In this document: one piece after another, positions 17,405-25,484 of the stretch | Numbering within the stretch: position 1 is the stretch's first letter | Layout of the letters: each line of letters starts with the position of its first letter | DNA from: Polaromonas glacialis | GTDB taxonomy: Bacteria > Pseudomonadota > Gammaproteobacteria > Burkholderiales > Burkholderiaceae_C | NCBI RefSeq assembly: GCF_000709345.1 | Contig: NZ_KL448324.1 | Span: forward strand, 296,860-360,859 | DNA length: 64,000 nt | Direction of reading: 5' to 3' | Notes under the pieces: model-generated | Seen by the model: the letters and a program-made list of their open reading frames with translations, nothing else | What the model was told of the DNA's origin: nothing | The model's database searches: none | Translations under genes and position numbers: made by a program

Positions 17405-18145
17405 TCAGGCGACCGGCGCGAACTGGGCCATCACCCCGGCATAGCGCTTGGGGCCGGGCGCGGCATAGTCGCCGCGCTTGCTGGTGCGCAGGCCCAGGCC
17501 ATGCAGGGCTTCGGCCAGCTTGATGGCTGCCGTCACGCCGTCGATGACTGGAACGCCCAGCTCCCGGGTCAGTTCGGTGCACAGGTCGGCCATCCCGGCG
17601 CATCCCAGCACGATGGCGCCGACGCCATCGTCCCGCAAGGCCAGGCGGCATTCGTCGCCAATTCTTTGGCGCAGCAGCCCATCTGACTGCGCCTCGAGTT
17701 CCAGAACCGCGATGCCGGTGGCGCGCACCTTGCGGCAGCGGGTGGTCATGCCGTAATCGACCAGCAGGCGCTGGGCCGTGGGCACCGTCCGCGCCAGGGT
17801 GGTCACCACGCTGAAGGAAGAGGCCACCAGGCAAGCCATCTGCATGGCCGCTTCGGCGATACCGATCACGGGCGCCGTGGCGATTTCACGCGCGGCGCGC
17901 AAACCCGGATCGCCAAAGCAGGCAATCACATGCGCATCCACGCCGGCCGCCTCACCCGCCTGGATCTGCGCGAGCATTCCCGGCAAGGCCAGCGCTTCGT
18001 CATTGGCGCTTTCGATGGATGCCGGCCCGGTGGCCGACTGCACGGCAAGGATCTGCGTGCCTGCGAAAGCGACCTGGCGTGCGGCCACCGCCATCTTGTC
18101 GGTCATGGCCATGCTGGTGTTCGGATTGATTAGTTGAATTTTCAT
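17405..18145 (-). CDS. Asp/Glu/hydantoin racemase family protein with both cysteines
   Basis: 246-residue member of the Asp/Glu/hydantoin racemase superfamily starting MKIQLINPNTS. The two-cysteine acid-base pair is intact: Cys76 in ACFGDPG and Cys182 in VLGCAGM. Hydantoin and allantoin racemases interconvert enantiomers so that a stereospecific hydrolase can use both. The alternative start TTG at 18163 would add six residues, but ATG fits the family. It is the first gene of the minus-strand operon, and a perfect palindrome lies 9-19 bases upstream of its start. Confidence 0.88.
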   Translation of the reverse strand: MKIQLINPNTSMAMTDKMAVAARQVAFAGTQILAVQSATGPASIESANDEALALPGMLAQIQAGEAAGVDAHVIACFGDPGLRAAREIATAPVIGIAEAAMQMACLVASSFSVVTTLARTVPTAQRLLVDYGMTTRCRKVRATGIAVLELEAQSDGLLRQRIGDECRLALRDDGVGAIVLGCAGMADLCTELTRELGVPVIDGVTAAIKLAEALHGLGLRTSKRGDYAAPGPKRYAGVMAQFAPVA

Positions 18146-18153
18146 TTCGATGA

Positions 18154-18164
18154 ATTGTGACAAT
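18154..18164. promoter_or_regulatory. Operator-like palindrome ATTGTGACAAT, site 1
   Basis: ATTGT-G-ACAAT is a perfect inverted repeat with one central base. It sits just before the racemase start codon in the AT-rich gap between that operon and the divergent GntR gene. An identical copy lies about 100 bases away. FCD-type GntR proteins bind short palindromes of this kind, so the adjacent regulator is the natural candidate (inference). Confidence 0.55.
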
Positions 18165-18254
18165 TATTGAACAGCTAACTACATAGGGAAAACCACGAAA
18201 AAACAATCAATTTATCGCAATTATAAAAAAATAAATGCCACAGTTTTTGTCATG

Positions 18255-18265
18255 ATTGTGACAAT
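18255..18265. promoter_or_regulatory. Operator-like palindrome ATTGTGACAAT, site 2
   Basis: Second identical 11-base palindrome, 68 bases before the divergent GntR start. With site 1 it brackets the intergenic region, so one regulator could control both directions, possibly through a loop. The rest of the 188-base gap is AT-rich and holds no gene. Confidence 0.55.
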
Positions 18266-18333
18266 AAATAGTTTTCTGGTAACGATTAAAAAAAATTTAT
18301 GGCACCATCGGTACCTGAATCAAGCGAGACACC

Positions 18334-19074
18334 ATGCCGCCTCCACGCAAAAACAAGTCCGCGGCACCGCCCCGCGAAATCCAGCCCGATGCCTCGCAGC
18401 TTGAGGTTGATGAAGAAAACCGCGTCCGCCACGCCATCGTGGAAGCCGTGCTGTCGCACCGCCTGCCGCCAGGCACGCGACTGGTTGAAACGCGGCTGTG
18501 TGAAGCTTTCGGCGTCAACCGTTCCCTGCTGCGCCGAGTCTTTGTACGGCTGGCCGGCGAGAAAGTGATTGAGCTGCAGCACAACAAGGGCGCGATCATT
18601 GCGCAGCCCGGCCCCGAAGAAATGCGTCAGGTTTTCGAAGCCCGGCAGCTGATTGAAAACGGCATCGTCCGCTCGCTCGGCAAAAAAGCCACGCCTCAGG
18701 CGCTGGAAGCCGTGCGCAAGCTGGTCGCGCAGGAAAGCGCGGCCTACAAGGCTGGCGAATGGTCCAAGTGGGTGCGCCTGTCCGGCGAATACCACCTGCA
18801 GGTGGCGCGGCTGCTGGGCAATACCGAACTCGAAGACATCCTGCGCAGCCTGATTGCCCGCACCACGCTGATGATCGCCCTGTACGACTCGCTGGGTCAC
18901 AACGTCTGCTCCTTCGACGAGCACAACCACATCTTGGACGCCCTCGAATCAGGAGACAACGAGCACGCCTGCAAGCTGATGGGCGACCATCTTCACGGCG
19001 CTCAGGTCAAGCTGCAGCGCGACAGCAGCCCGCCAGAGATTGATTTGGTCGCGCTTTTCTCCATACCGTCCTGA
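18334..19074 (+). CDS. GntR-family transcriptional regulator (FCD type)
   Basis: 246-residue regulator. An N-terminal winged helix (about residues 30-95, with PPGTRLVETRLCEAFGVNR and the recognition helix after it) is followed by an all-helical FCD effector domain carrying histidines of the metal/ligand site (EYHLQVARLLGN; DEHNHILDAL). It diverges from the racemase/ABC operon and is followed after eight bases by an MFS gene. It most likely represses these transport and hydrolysis genes until an effector binds. Confidence 0.9.
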   Translation: MPPPRKNKSAAPPREIQPDASQLEVDEENRVRHAIVEAVLSHRLPPGTRLVETRLCEAFGVNRSLLRRVFVRLAGEKVIELQHNKGAIIAQPGPEEMRQVFEARQLIENGIVRSLGKKATPQALEAVRKLVAQESAAYKAGEWSKWVRLSGEYHLQVARLLGNTELEDILRSLIARTTLMIALYDSLGHNVCSFDEHNHILDALESGDNEHACKLMGDHLHGAQVKLQRDSSPPEIDLVALFSIPS

Positions 19075-19082
19075 GCATTGCC

Positions 19083-20285
19083 ATGTCCGTATCGTCTGTT
19101 TCACGCTGGCAGGGTTTGCCAGCCGCGCTGGGCTTGGCGCTGGCGCCGCTGGTGGCACTCGGGTTTTCACGCTTTGCCTACGCGCTGCTGCTGCCGCCCA
19201 TGCAAGACGAGTTTGCCTGGAGCTTTTTCAAGGCAGGCGCGCTCAATACCAGTAATGCCATCGGTTACCTGGCCGGCGCGCTGCTGGCGGCATGGATGGG
19301 TCGGCGCTGGGGAACGCTGCAGACCTTCACCTGGGCGATGGTGCTCAGTGCGCTGGCCCTGATGGCGACGGCCTGGCCATCGAGCTTTTCACTGCTTCTG
19401 GCGGTGCGCGCCTGCGGCGGCGTTGCGACCGCCGTGGCATTCGTACTCGGCACTTCGCTGGCTGCCAGCGCCATGCCGGGCCGCACAGCCACCGCGCTGT
19501 CGATCTACTTTGCTGGATCAGGGCTGGGCATCGTGCTGGCGGGCACGCTGATTCCGCTGGCGCAGGCAAGCAGCGATGCATTGGACTGGCGCCAGGCCTG
19601 GCTATTCATGGGCCTGGCGTCACTGCTGGCGTCGGCCCTGGCATGGTCTGCGGCGCGCGCGTCCATGCGGTCTTCGGGCAGCGCCGTCGCAGCTCCGGCA
19701 CGGCCGGTTTGGGCCACGCTGCGGCCCAGCTTGATAGCCAACCTGTTTTACGGTGCAGGCTATGTAAGCTACATGACCTTCATGATTGCGTTGCTCAAGC
19801 GGCTGGGATTCAGCGCCACGCTCACTATGGTCTTTTTTGGACTGATCGGCGGAGCTTCGATGCTGGCCAGCCCGTTGTGGGGCAGATTACTGGGGCGGCT
19901 GAAGACTGGGGACGGCTTTGCGCTGGTGTGCTTGCTTGTTGCCATCGGCACCATGCCGGCGCTGATCTGGGCCGAGTCCTGGGCGGTAATCGCGTCTGCC
20001 CTCATTTTCGGCGCCAGCTTTATGGCCGGGCCGGCAGCGGTCAGCGTGGCCGCCCAACGGCTGTTGCCTGCGTCATCGCTGACCTGGGGACTGGCTCTGC
20101 TTACAGCTGCGTTTTCGTTGGGCCAGTCCATCGGACCTTTACTGGGCGGCTGGTTATCGGATTTCACCGGTTCCCTTCGCGCGGGCCTGTGGCTGGGGCC
20201 GGCACTGCTGATGCTGGGCGCTGTCAGTTCACTGCGACAACGCACGTACCGAATGTCACCAGAACCTTTTCCTGCCGTGAAATGA
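19083..20285 (+). CDS. MFS transporter, YbfB/YjiJ type
   Basis: 400-residue, 12-helix major facilitator. The N-terminal block GFSRFAYALLLPPMQDEF and NAIGYLAGALLAAWMGRR match the YbfB/YjiJ (CynX-like) subfamily. It starts eight bases after the GntR stop, so the two are probably co-transcribed. In this context it could export or import a small acid or amide linked to the divergent operon; direction and substrate are unknown. Confidence 0.85.
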   Translation: MSVSSVSRWQGLPAALGLALAPLVALGFSRFAYALLLPPMQDEFAWSFFKAGALNTSNAIGYLAGALLAAWMGRRWGTLQTFTWAMVLSALALMATAWPSSFSLLLAVRACGGVATAVAFVLGTSLAASAMPGRTATALSIYFAGSGLGIVLAGTLIPLAQASSDALDWRQAWLFMGLASLLASALAWSAARASMRSSGSAVAAPARPVWATLRPSLIANLFYGAGYVSYMTFMIALLKRLGFSATLTMVFFGLIGGASMLASPLWGRLLGRLKTGDGFALVCLLVAIGTMPALIWAESWAVIASALIFGASFMAGPAAVSVAAQRLLPASSLTWGLALLTAAFSLGQSIGPLLGGWLSDFTGSLRAGLWLGPALLMLGAVSSLRQRTYRMSPEPFPAVK

Positions 20286-20365
20286 GGTCATCTTCAGTGG
20301 CCATGAAATGGGGCCAACCCCCCAACTCCAGTTCCACCAAAGAGGACTGGTGCCGCAGCCTTAAG

Positions 20366-21055
20366 CTACTTGCTGCCGGACTTCAGTGGATGACTCACTG
20401 ATTGAGCCTTAATGGAAGATGCGGTCGACTGCAGGTGAGCGATGAGATTGGCGACTGGATCTATCACTTGATGAAACCCTTCTTGGCGCAATGCCTCACC
20501 CAATTCCAGCCCAACAGCACCGACGATGAAAATCGGCGCAGACGAGGTATCGGTCAGTTCACGACATACCTTTCGCAGCGAATTCAGGACAGCATCCCAA
20601 GCACTTTCAACCTCACCCGGCGCAAGCGGAAGTGTCGAAATATGCAGTACAACTCCTTGATTTTCCTTGATTGCAAACAGCGCCTGATAAAGCGGAGTCA
20701 TAGAGGAGTCGAAAGTAATAGCCTGCAGCTGTTGCGCTTGGCTTCGATGCCAAGCCAAAACACTACGGGTAAAACCATAAACTTCAATCACACCAACGTC
20801 ACGCGCAGCATCAAAGCCAGTATCCAAAGACGACATCATCACTAACCGTGTGAATCCTTGCGTCAGTTGTTTGTAATTTTTTTTAAAAATTCTCTGCGCC
20901 TTCATGTTGTCTTGCAGAGATCCGATGATTTTTGGTGCACCAGCCAGTTGACGGACTTCAAAGCTGGCTGGCGGCAAACCCTGAGCGGCAATTTGGCGCC
21001 GCAAGGTTTTTGTGATCGCGTCGTTCGAATTGGGGTTCAGAAACAATGTTTTCAT
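20366..21055 (-). CDS. Hydantoin-racemase-like protein lacking catalytic cysteines
   Basis: 229 residues beginning MKTLFLNPNSNDAIT, the NPN start typical of the Asp/Glu/hydantoin racemase superfamily. The positions of the catalytic cysteines are changed: the first reads MMSSLDTGFDAARD where ACFGDPG is usual, the second VGAVGLELG where GCAGM is usual. The single cysteine in the protein is elsewhere (VCREL). It is either a diverged enzyme using other residues or a non-catalytic ligand-binding relative. It is the last gene of the 13-gene operon and its start overlaps the PuuE-like stop (ATGA). Confidence 0.7.
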   Translation of the reverse strand: MKTLFLNPNSNDAITKTLRRQIAAQGLPPASFEVRQLAGAPKIIGSLQDNMKAQRIFKKNYKQLTQGFTRLVMMSSLDTGFDAARDVGVIEVYGFTRSVLAWHRSQAQQLQAITFDSSMTPLYQALFAIKENQGVVLHISTLPLAPGEVESAWDAVLNSLRKVCRELTDTSSAPIFIVGAVGLELGEALRQEGFHQVIDPVANLIAHLQSTASSIKAQSVSHPLKSGSK

Positions 21056-21966
21056 GATTGCGTCCGATGCGCTGGAAAGCGCTCAATCCAAAACCGGGCA
21101 ATATCCTCCCGGCGGCAGAACCAGATGTCCTCATGATTCGTCGCCCTCATCAGGAATTCACGCAATGCTTCCGCACGGCCAGGGCGCCCCGCGAGTCGTA
21201 GATGCAAACCGATTGACATCATCTTGGGGTGCGTTTTGCTTTCTCTGCGCAAACAATCGAGTGTGCGCTGCAAATGACCGATGAAATCATCCGGGGTGTT
21301 GAAACCTGGCGCAGTCGCATACCGCATGTCATTGCAATCGAAGCTGTAGGGTAAGACCAAATGGGGGCTATCGTTGGTCTGGGTCCAATATGGCAGATCG
21401 TCGTTATAGACATCGCAGTCATACAGTAGCCCATGCTTTTGTGCCAACGAGCGGGTATTTGGGCTAACCCGACCTGTGTACCAGCCCACAGGTCGCACGC
21501 CACACAATCGTTCAATAACATCCAGCGACTGCGACATGTGCCGGTTCTCGATTTCGCAATCTACTGTGTCATAGTCAATCCACCGGGCTCCGTGCGAGAC
21601 AACCTCGTGTCCTTCCTGCACGATAGAGCGTGCCGCCTCAGGATGCTTTTCAAGAGCACTTGAAACCGCAAAGTAGGTTGCTGGAATTTTGCACTCGTGC
21701 AGAAGGTCAAGAATCCGCCAGTGGCCGACTCGGCTACCGTACTCGTAGTGAGATTCGACCGCAAGATTTCGCCGGCCACGACGGGGTTGAGCACCGGCTA
21801 CATCACTGTTGAGAGCCTCCGAGCTCTCATCACCATCGAGCACACAGTTCTCCCCGCCCTCCTCATAATTGACCACGAGACTGAGCGCCATTCGTTTTCC
21901 TCCAGGCCATTCAAACTGGGGCTGCTCTCGTCCATAGCCCACAAAATCCCGGATCGATCCACTCAT
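21052..21966 (-). CDS. PuuE-like polysaccharide-deacetylase-family hydrolase
   Basis: 304-residue NodB-fold protein of the PuuE allantoinase group. It shares with the 55-kb PuuE paralogue the blocks NYEEGGEN, YEYGSRVG, GHEVVSHG, GWYTGR and DLPYW. PuuE enzymes open the hydantoin ring of allantoin. As the window already has a canonical puuE in the urate locus, this copy may act on another ring substrate. Start ATG 21966 has AAGGGAAG upstream. It sits between the aminotransferase and the Cys-less racemase homologue. Confidence 0.82.
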   Translation of the reverse strand: MSGSIRDFVGYGREQPQFEWPGGKRMALSLVVNYEEGGENCVLDGDESSEALNSDVAGAQPRRGRRNLAVESHYEYGSRVGHWRILDLLHECKIPATYFAVSSALEKHPEAARSIVQEGHEVVSHGARWIDYDTVDCEIENRHMSQSLDVIERLCGVRPVGWYTGRVSPNTRSLAQKHGLLYDCDVYNDDLPYWTQTNDSPHLVLPYSFDCNDMRYATAPGFNTPDDFIGHLQRTLDCLRRESKTHPKMMSIGLHLRLAGRPGRAEALREFLMRATNHEDIWFCRREDIARFWIERFPAHRTQS

Positions 21967-22017
21967 GGCAAAACTTCCCTTCTAAAAATGCACGAATTTA
22001 GCTGATTGCAAGGGAGT

Positions 22018-23238
22018 TCAAACCCTGGATGTGGCCGCGAAATACTCCATGGCGGTCACGACACCACTTTCCGCTAATGGCACGTTCGCGAGTTTGAGGC
22101 CCATTTCAACGCCTGAAATCGCCGCGAGAAGTGTCAGGTCGTTGCAATCGCCAAGATGTCCGATTCGAAACATCCGACCCTTGACTTTCCCCAGGCCTGC
22201 ACCGAGTGACAAATCAAACCTGCCGTGTATGGATTTGCGAAGGGCGTCGGCGTCGATTCCTTGTGGTGTGACGATGCCGGTCAGTACCGGCGAATACACG
22301 CTTTCGTCTGCACACTGAATTTCAAGGCCCCAAGCCTGGACTGCGGCCCGTACGCCTTGAGCCCACCGCTGGTGACGAGCGAAGACCGTCGCCAGGCCTT
22401 GTTCCAGCAGCATGTCGAGTGCTTCGCTCAGGCCATAGAGCAAATTGGTATTTGGCGTGTAGGGCCAGTAACCGGTGCGGTTCATCTCAATGATCTCGTC
22501 CCAGGCCCAGAATGCCTTGGGCAACTTGGCCGTTTTACTTGCCTCAAGTGCCTTCGGTGACACGGCATTGAAGCTGATTCCTGGCGGAAGCATCAATCCC
22601 TTTTGGGAACCGCTGATCGTGACATCAACGCCCCATTCATCGTGTCGATAGTCGGCACTGGCGAGCCCGGAAATTGTGTCGACCATCAGCAGTGCCGGAT
22701 GCTTCGCCGCGTCGATGGCTCGCCGCACGGCGGCAATGTCGGACGTCACGCCAGTAGACGTTTCGTTGTGAACAACACATACCGCTTTTATGGTGTGCAG
22801 CGTGTCTTCCTTTAAACGCTTTTCGATCATGTCAGCCTGTACGCCATGGCGCCAACTGCGCGGCAATCCGGTGATGCTGTCGATCCCCGGCAAGGCCAAA
22901 AATTCGGGTGCAAGACCCAGTCGTACGGCCATCTTTTGCCATAGTGAGGCGAAGTGACCCGTTTCATACATGAGCACCGCGTCACCTGGGCTGGCGATAT
23001 TGACGAGTGCGGCTTCCCAGGCACCTGTGCCAGAAGCGGGGTAGATCACCACGGGGTGCTGCGTCTGGAATATTCGCTGCAGACCGGTGATGACCTGGGT
23101 CCCAAGGGCGCCGAATTCAGGTCCACGATGGTCGATGGTGGGCATGCTGATGGCGCGCAGAATACGGTCTGGTACCGGGCTGGGTCCTGGAATCTGCAGG
23201 AAATGGCGGCCACTGGCATGGTTGTTCAAAGCGATCAT
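22018..23238 (-). CDS. Class V aminotransferase (alanine/ureidoglycine-glyoxylate type)
   Basis: 406-residue PLP aminotransferase (start ATG 23238, MIALNNHASGRHFLQIPGPS; AAGGA lies 12 bases upstream, and the longer open frame overlaps the hydratase gene). The PLP lysine is in SGSQKGLMLPPG. The GPSPVP start and YPASGTGAWEAAL loop match the alanine/serine-glyoxylate group. PucG-type members transfer the amino group of (S)-ureidoglycine, the product of allantoate hydrolysis. With allantoinase-like and amidase genes nearby that activity is attractive, but AGXT or SGAT activity cannot be excluded. Confidence 0.83.
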   Translation of the reverse strand: MIALNNHASGRHFLQIPGPSPVPDRILRAISMPTIDHRGPEFGALGTQVITGLQRIFQTQHPVVIYPASGTGAWEAALVNIASPGDAVLMYETGHFASLWQKMAVRLGLAPEFLALPGIDSITGLPRSWRHGVQADMIEKRLKEDTLHTIKAVCVVHNETSTGVTSDIAAVRRAIDAAKHPALLMVDTISGLASADYRHDEWGVDVTISGSQKGLMLPPGISFNAVSPKALEASKTAKLPKAFWAWDEIIEMNRTGYWPYTPNTNLLYGLSEALDMLLEQGLATVFARHQRWAQGVRAAVQAWGLEIQCADESVYSPVLTGIVTPQGIDADALRKSIHGRFDLSLGAGLGKVKGRMFRIGHLGDCNDLTLLAAISGVEMGLKLANVPLAESGVVTAMEYFAATSRV

Positions 23239-23293
23239 GGAGATTTCTATTCCTTGTAAGCGAGGTGATGTTGGAGGTACAAAGTTTTCTAGC

Positions 23294-24046
23294 CTAAAGC
23301 TGGACGGCTGCGTTGCCAATTCCAGGAAATTCGGCGGTCACCAAGTCACCGGCTGACGCGGTCAGAATGCCAACCCAGGTGCCGGTGGTCACTACGGTTC
23401 CGGCTAGGATGCTATGCCCGCCGTGCGTGGCGTGACGCAGCCACGCCGCAAGCAGGAAAGCGGGATCGGCGAGCGAATGGGTGCCTTGGCGCTCGACCGG
23501 CGGCTGCACGCCGATCTGGACCCGACACACCTGCGCAAGCCAGTCCCGCTGCGAAAATGGAACCCAGGGACCGAGAACGAGGGCGCCATGCGACTGGAGG
23601 TCGGCAAGCTTGGCCAGCGCGGGCGCCTCCAGTCCCTCCACCCAACGCGAATCGACGATTTCAATCGACACGCACATGGCGTCAACCAGTTTCACCGCAT
23701 CATTCACGTCCAGCTTCAGCGCCAGCGCCGGGTCCACGTCGCATCCCAGACGCAATGCAATCTCGGCCTCGATGCCCCGCATGTGAAACGGCCATGCGCC
23801 GGCTGCGGCCGGACTGGACCACACACCATCCGGCGGCAGCGGCGCGTGCGTCAGCACAGCCTGGCGTGAGGGTCCGCCGGATTTCCAGTAGCCTGGCGAT
23901 ACATTGCCAAACCAACCGCAGGCCTGGGCCACAGCGTTTTGTGCGGCATAGGCCGCCTGAGCATCAGCCGGGCACAAACCTGCCGCAGAAACCGCGTCCT
24001 GTGTGCGTCGCGCCTCAATCAGATGGCGCGCTGTTTCATCAATCAT
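23294..24046 (-). CDS. 2-keto-4-pentenoate hydratase / fumarylacetoacetase-fold protein
   Basis: 250-residue protein of the MhpD/FAH fold. The acidic metal-site residues are suggested by GIEAEIALRLG and the following SIEIVDSRW. The C-terminal LAGTVVTTGTW block is typical of 2-oxo-hydratases and decarboxylases. It is cytoplasmic and lies 18 bases after the amidase stop. In a ureide operon such proteins could process a keto-acid product, for example an oxalurate- or oxamate-like compound, but the reaction is not predictable. Confidence 0.75.
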   Translation of the reverse strand: MIDETARHLIEARRTQDAVSAAGLCPADAQAAYAAQNAVAQACGWFGNVSPGYWKSGGPSRQAVLTHAPLPPDGVWSSPAAAGAWPFHMRGIEAEIALRLGCDVDPALALKLDVNDAVKLVDAMCVSIEIVDSRWVEGLEAPALAKLADLQSHGALVLGPWVPFSQRDWLAQVCRVQIGVQPPVERQGTHSLADPAFLLAAWLRHATHGGHSILAGTVVTTGTWVGILTASAGDLVTAEFPGIGNAAVQL

Positions 24047-24064
24047 GAATATATTTTCCTTTCA

Positions 24065-25474
24065 TCACAGTGAGGGCCAGCGGTCGGCCCAGGGAGCGAT
24101 CACCTCGTAGGCAGCCCCAAGCTCTAACAACGCCGTGTCGCGGCCGAATCCGCCAATCAACTGAAAACCAATCGGCAGACCTTCCGCCGATGGCGCAGTC
24201 GGTAGCGCCAGCGCCGGTAGCCCCGCCGCATTGACCCAGCCCGTGTAGACGGCGTGGCCGCGCGGACCGACGTCCTGGCCATCGATACGGCGCGGAAAGG
24301 CTTCTTGCGCCGGCCATGGTAGTGCTGCGGCGGATGGCATCACGATCACATCGAGGTTCTCAAACAGAGCCGCGCTGTCGCGCCGCAACTGCTTCACCCG
24401 CTCTAGGATCTGCCACAGGCGGGATGCCGGCAGGCATCTGCCAGCATCGGCCAACTCGCGGTACTTGGGTGACGCCTGCGCTTCCCACTCGGGATGCTGC
24501 GCAAACATGCTGGCCAAGCCGATCTGTCCAATCTGGGGCCAGGCTTCGACGAAGAAGTCCAGGTCCAACGGCAGTGTGCCCGTGTCGACATGGTGGCCCA
24601 AGGCAGCGAGCTGATCGACGGCACGGCCAACGCTGACGGCGATTTGCGGATCCAGCGGCGCCGTTCCCATGCGCTCGACATACAGCACGCGCAATGGCCC
24701 GGCCTGGCGTGGTTGCACAGCCGCTTGCGCCGCAGCGAGCGACGACCGGTCGACCGGCGCCGGTCCGCGAAGCGCATCGAACAGCAGCCGCGCGTCGCCC
24801 ACAGTGCGCGCCAGCGGGCCGATCACTTCGAAGTCCAGCAGCAAACTGGGCAATACATGCTCACGCGGCCATGCACTGAGCGATGGCTTCAGGCCCACCA
24901 CCCCTGCGTGCGAAGCCGGACGCCGGATCGACCCTCCCCCGTCCTGGCCAATTGCCAGCGGCGCGATACCGGCGGCCACGGCGGCCACGGCGCCGCCGCT
25001 GGAGCCGCCAGGCGTCAACGCCGGCGCCCACGGATTGCCAGTGACACCGAACAGCGGGTTGTCCGTATAACCTTCAAGCGCAAACTCGGGCACGTTGGTC
25101 TTGCCGACGATGAGGGCCCCGCCGGCGCGGGCGCGGGCCACCGCCAGTTCGTCGTGCCCGGTCTGGTGCTGGCGCAGGGCTGGTGTGCCCCAGGTCGTTG
25201 GCATATCAGACGTCAGCAGGCTGTCCTTCACGGTCAAGGGGATGCCATCGAGTGCTGACAAGGGCTGCGCTTGAGCGTGGCGCCTGGTAGCCGCCTCCGC
25301 TTCCTCTAGAAACCGCTCGTCGCGGCGGACAACGATCGCGTTCAGGTGCGGATTGACCGCGTCGAGCCGCACCAAGCAGTCCTGCGCCACCGCCAGCGGC
25401 GTCAATGAGCCCTCGCGAAAGCGGCGGTGCAGTTCCACAGCGGAAAGACGCCAGAGTTCAGGTGATTCGGTCAT
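24065..25474 (-). CDS. Amidase (amidase-signature family)
   Basis: 469-residue amidase with the full Ser-cisSer-Lys triad: Lys in LTVKDSL, the serine loop TPGGSSGGAVAA, and the nucleophile in GQDGGGSIRRPA. It has no signal peptide. Family members hydrolyse amides, carbamoyl compounds (allophanate, AtzF) or aminoacyl-tRNA. In this operon, release of ammonia from an open-chain ureide or amide is the likely role. It is 10 bases downstream of the DctM gene. Confidence 0.88.
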   Translation of the reverse strand: MTESPELWRLSAVELHRRFREGSLTPLAVAQDCLVRLDAVNPHLNAIVVRRDERFLEEAEAATRRHAQAQPLSALDGIPLTVKDSLLTSDMPTTWGTPALRQHQTGHDELAVARARAGGALIVGKTNVPEFALEGYTDNPLFGVTGNPWAPALTPGGSSGGAVAAVAAGIAPLAIGQDGGGSIRRPASHAGVVGLKPSLSAWPREHVLPSLLLDFEVIGPLARTVGDARLLFDALRGPAPVDRSSLAAAQAAVQPRQAGPLRVLYVERMGTAPLDPQIAVSVGRAVDQLAALGHHVDTGTLPLDLDFFVEAWPQIGQIGLASMFAQHPEWEAQASPKYRELADAGRCLPASRLWQILERVKQLRRDSAALFENLDVIVMPSAAALPWPAQEAFPRRIDGQDVGPRGHAVYTGWVNAAGLPALALPTAPSAEGLPIGFQLIGGFGRDTALLELGAAYEVIAPWADRWPSL

Positions 25475-25484
25475 TGCATTCGCC

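Noticed and set aside
20286..20365. Possible small gene between the MFS and racemase-like genes
   Set aside because: The 80-base convergent gap has no start-stop frame with coding character.
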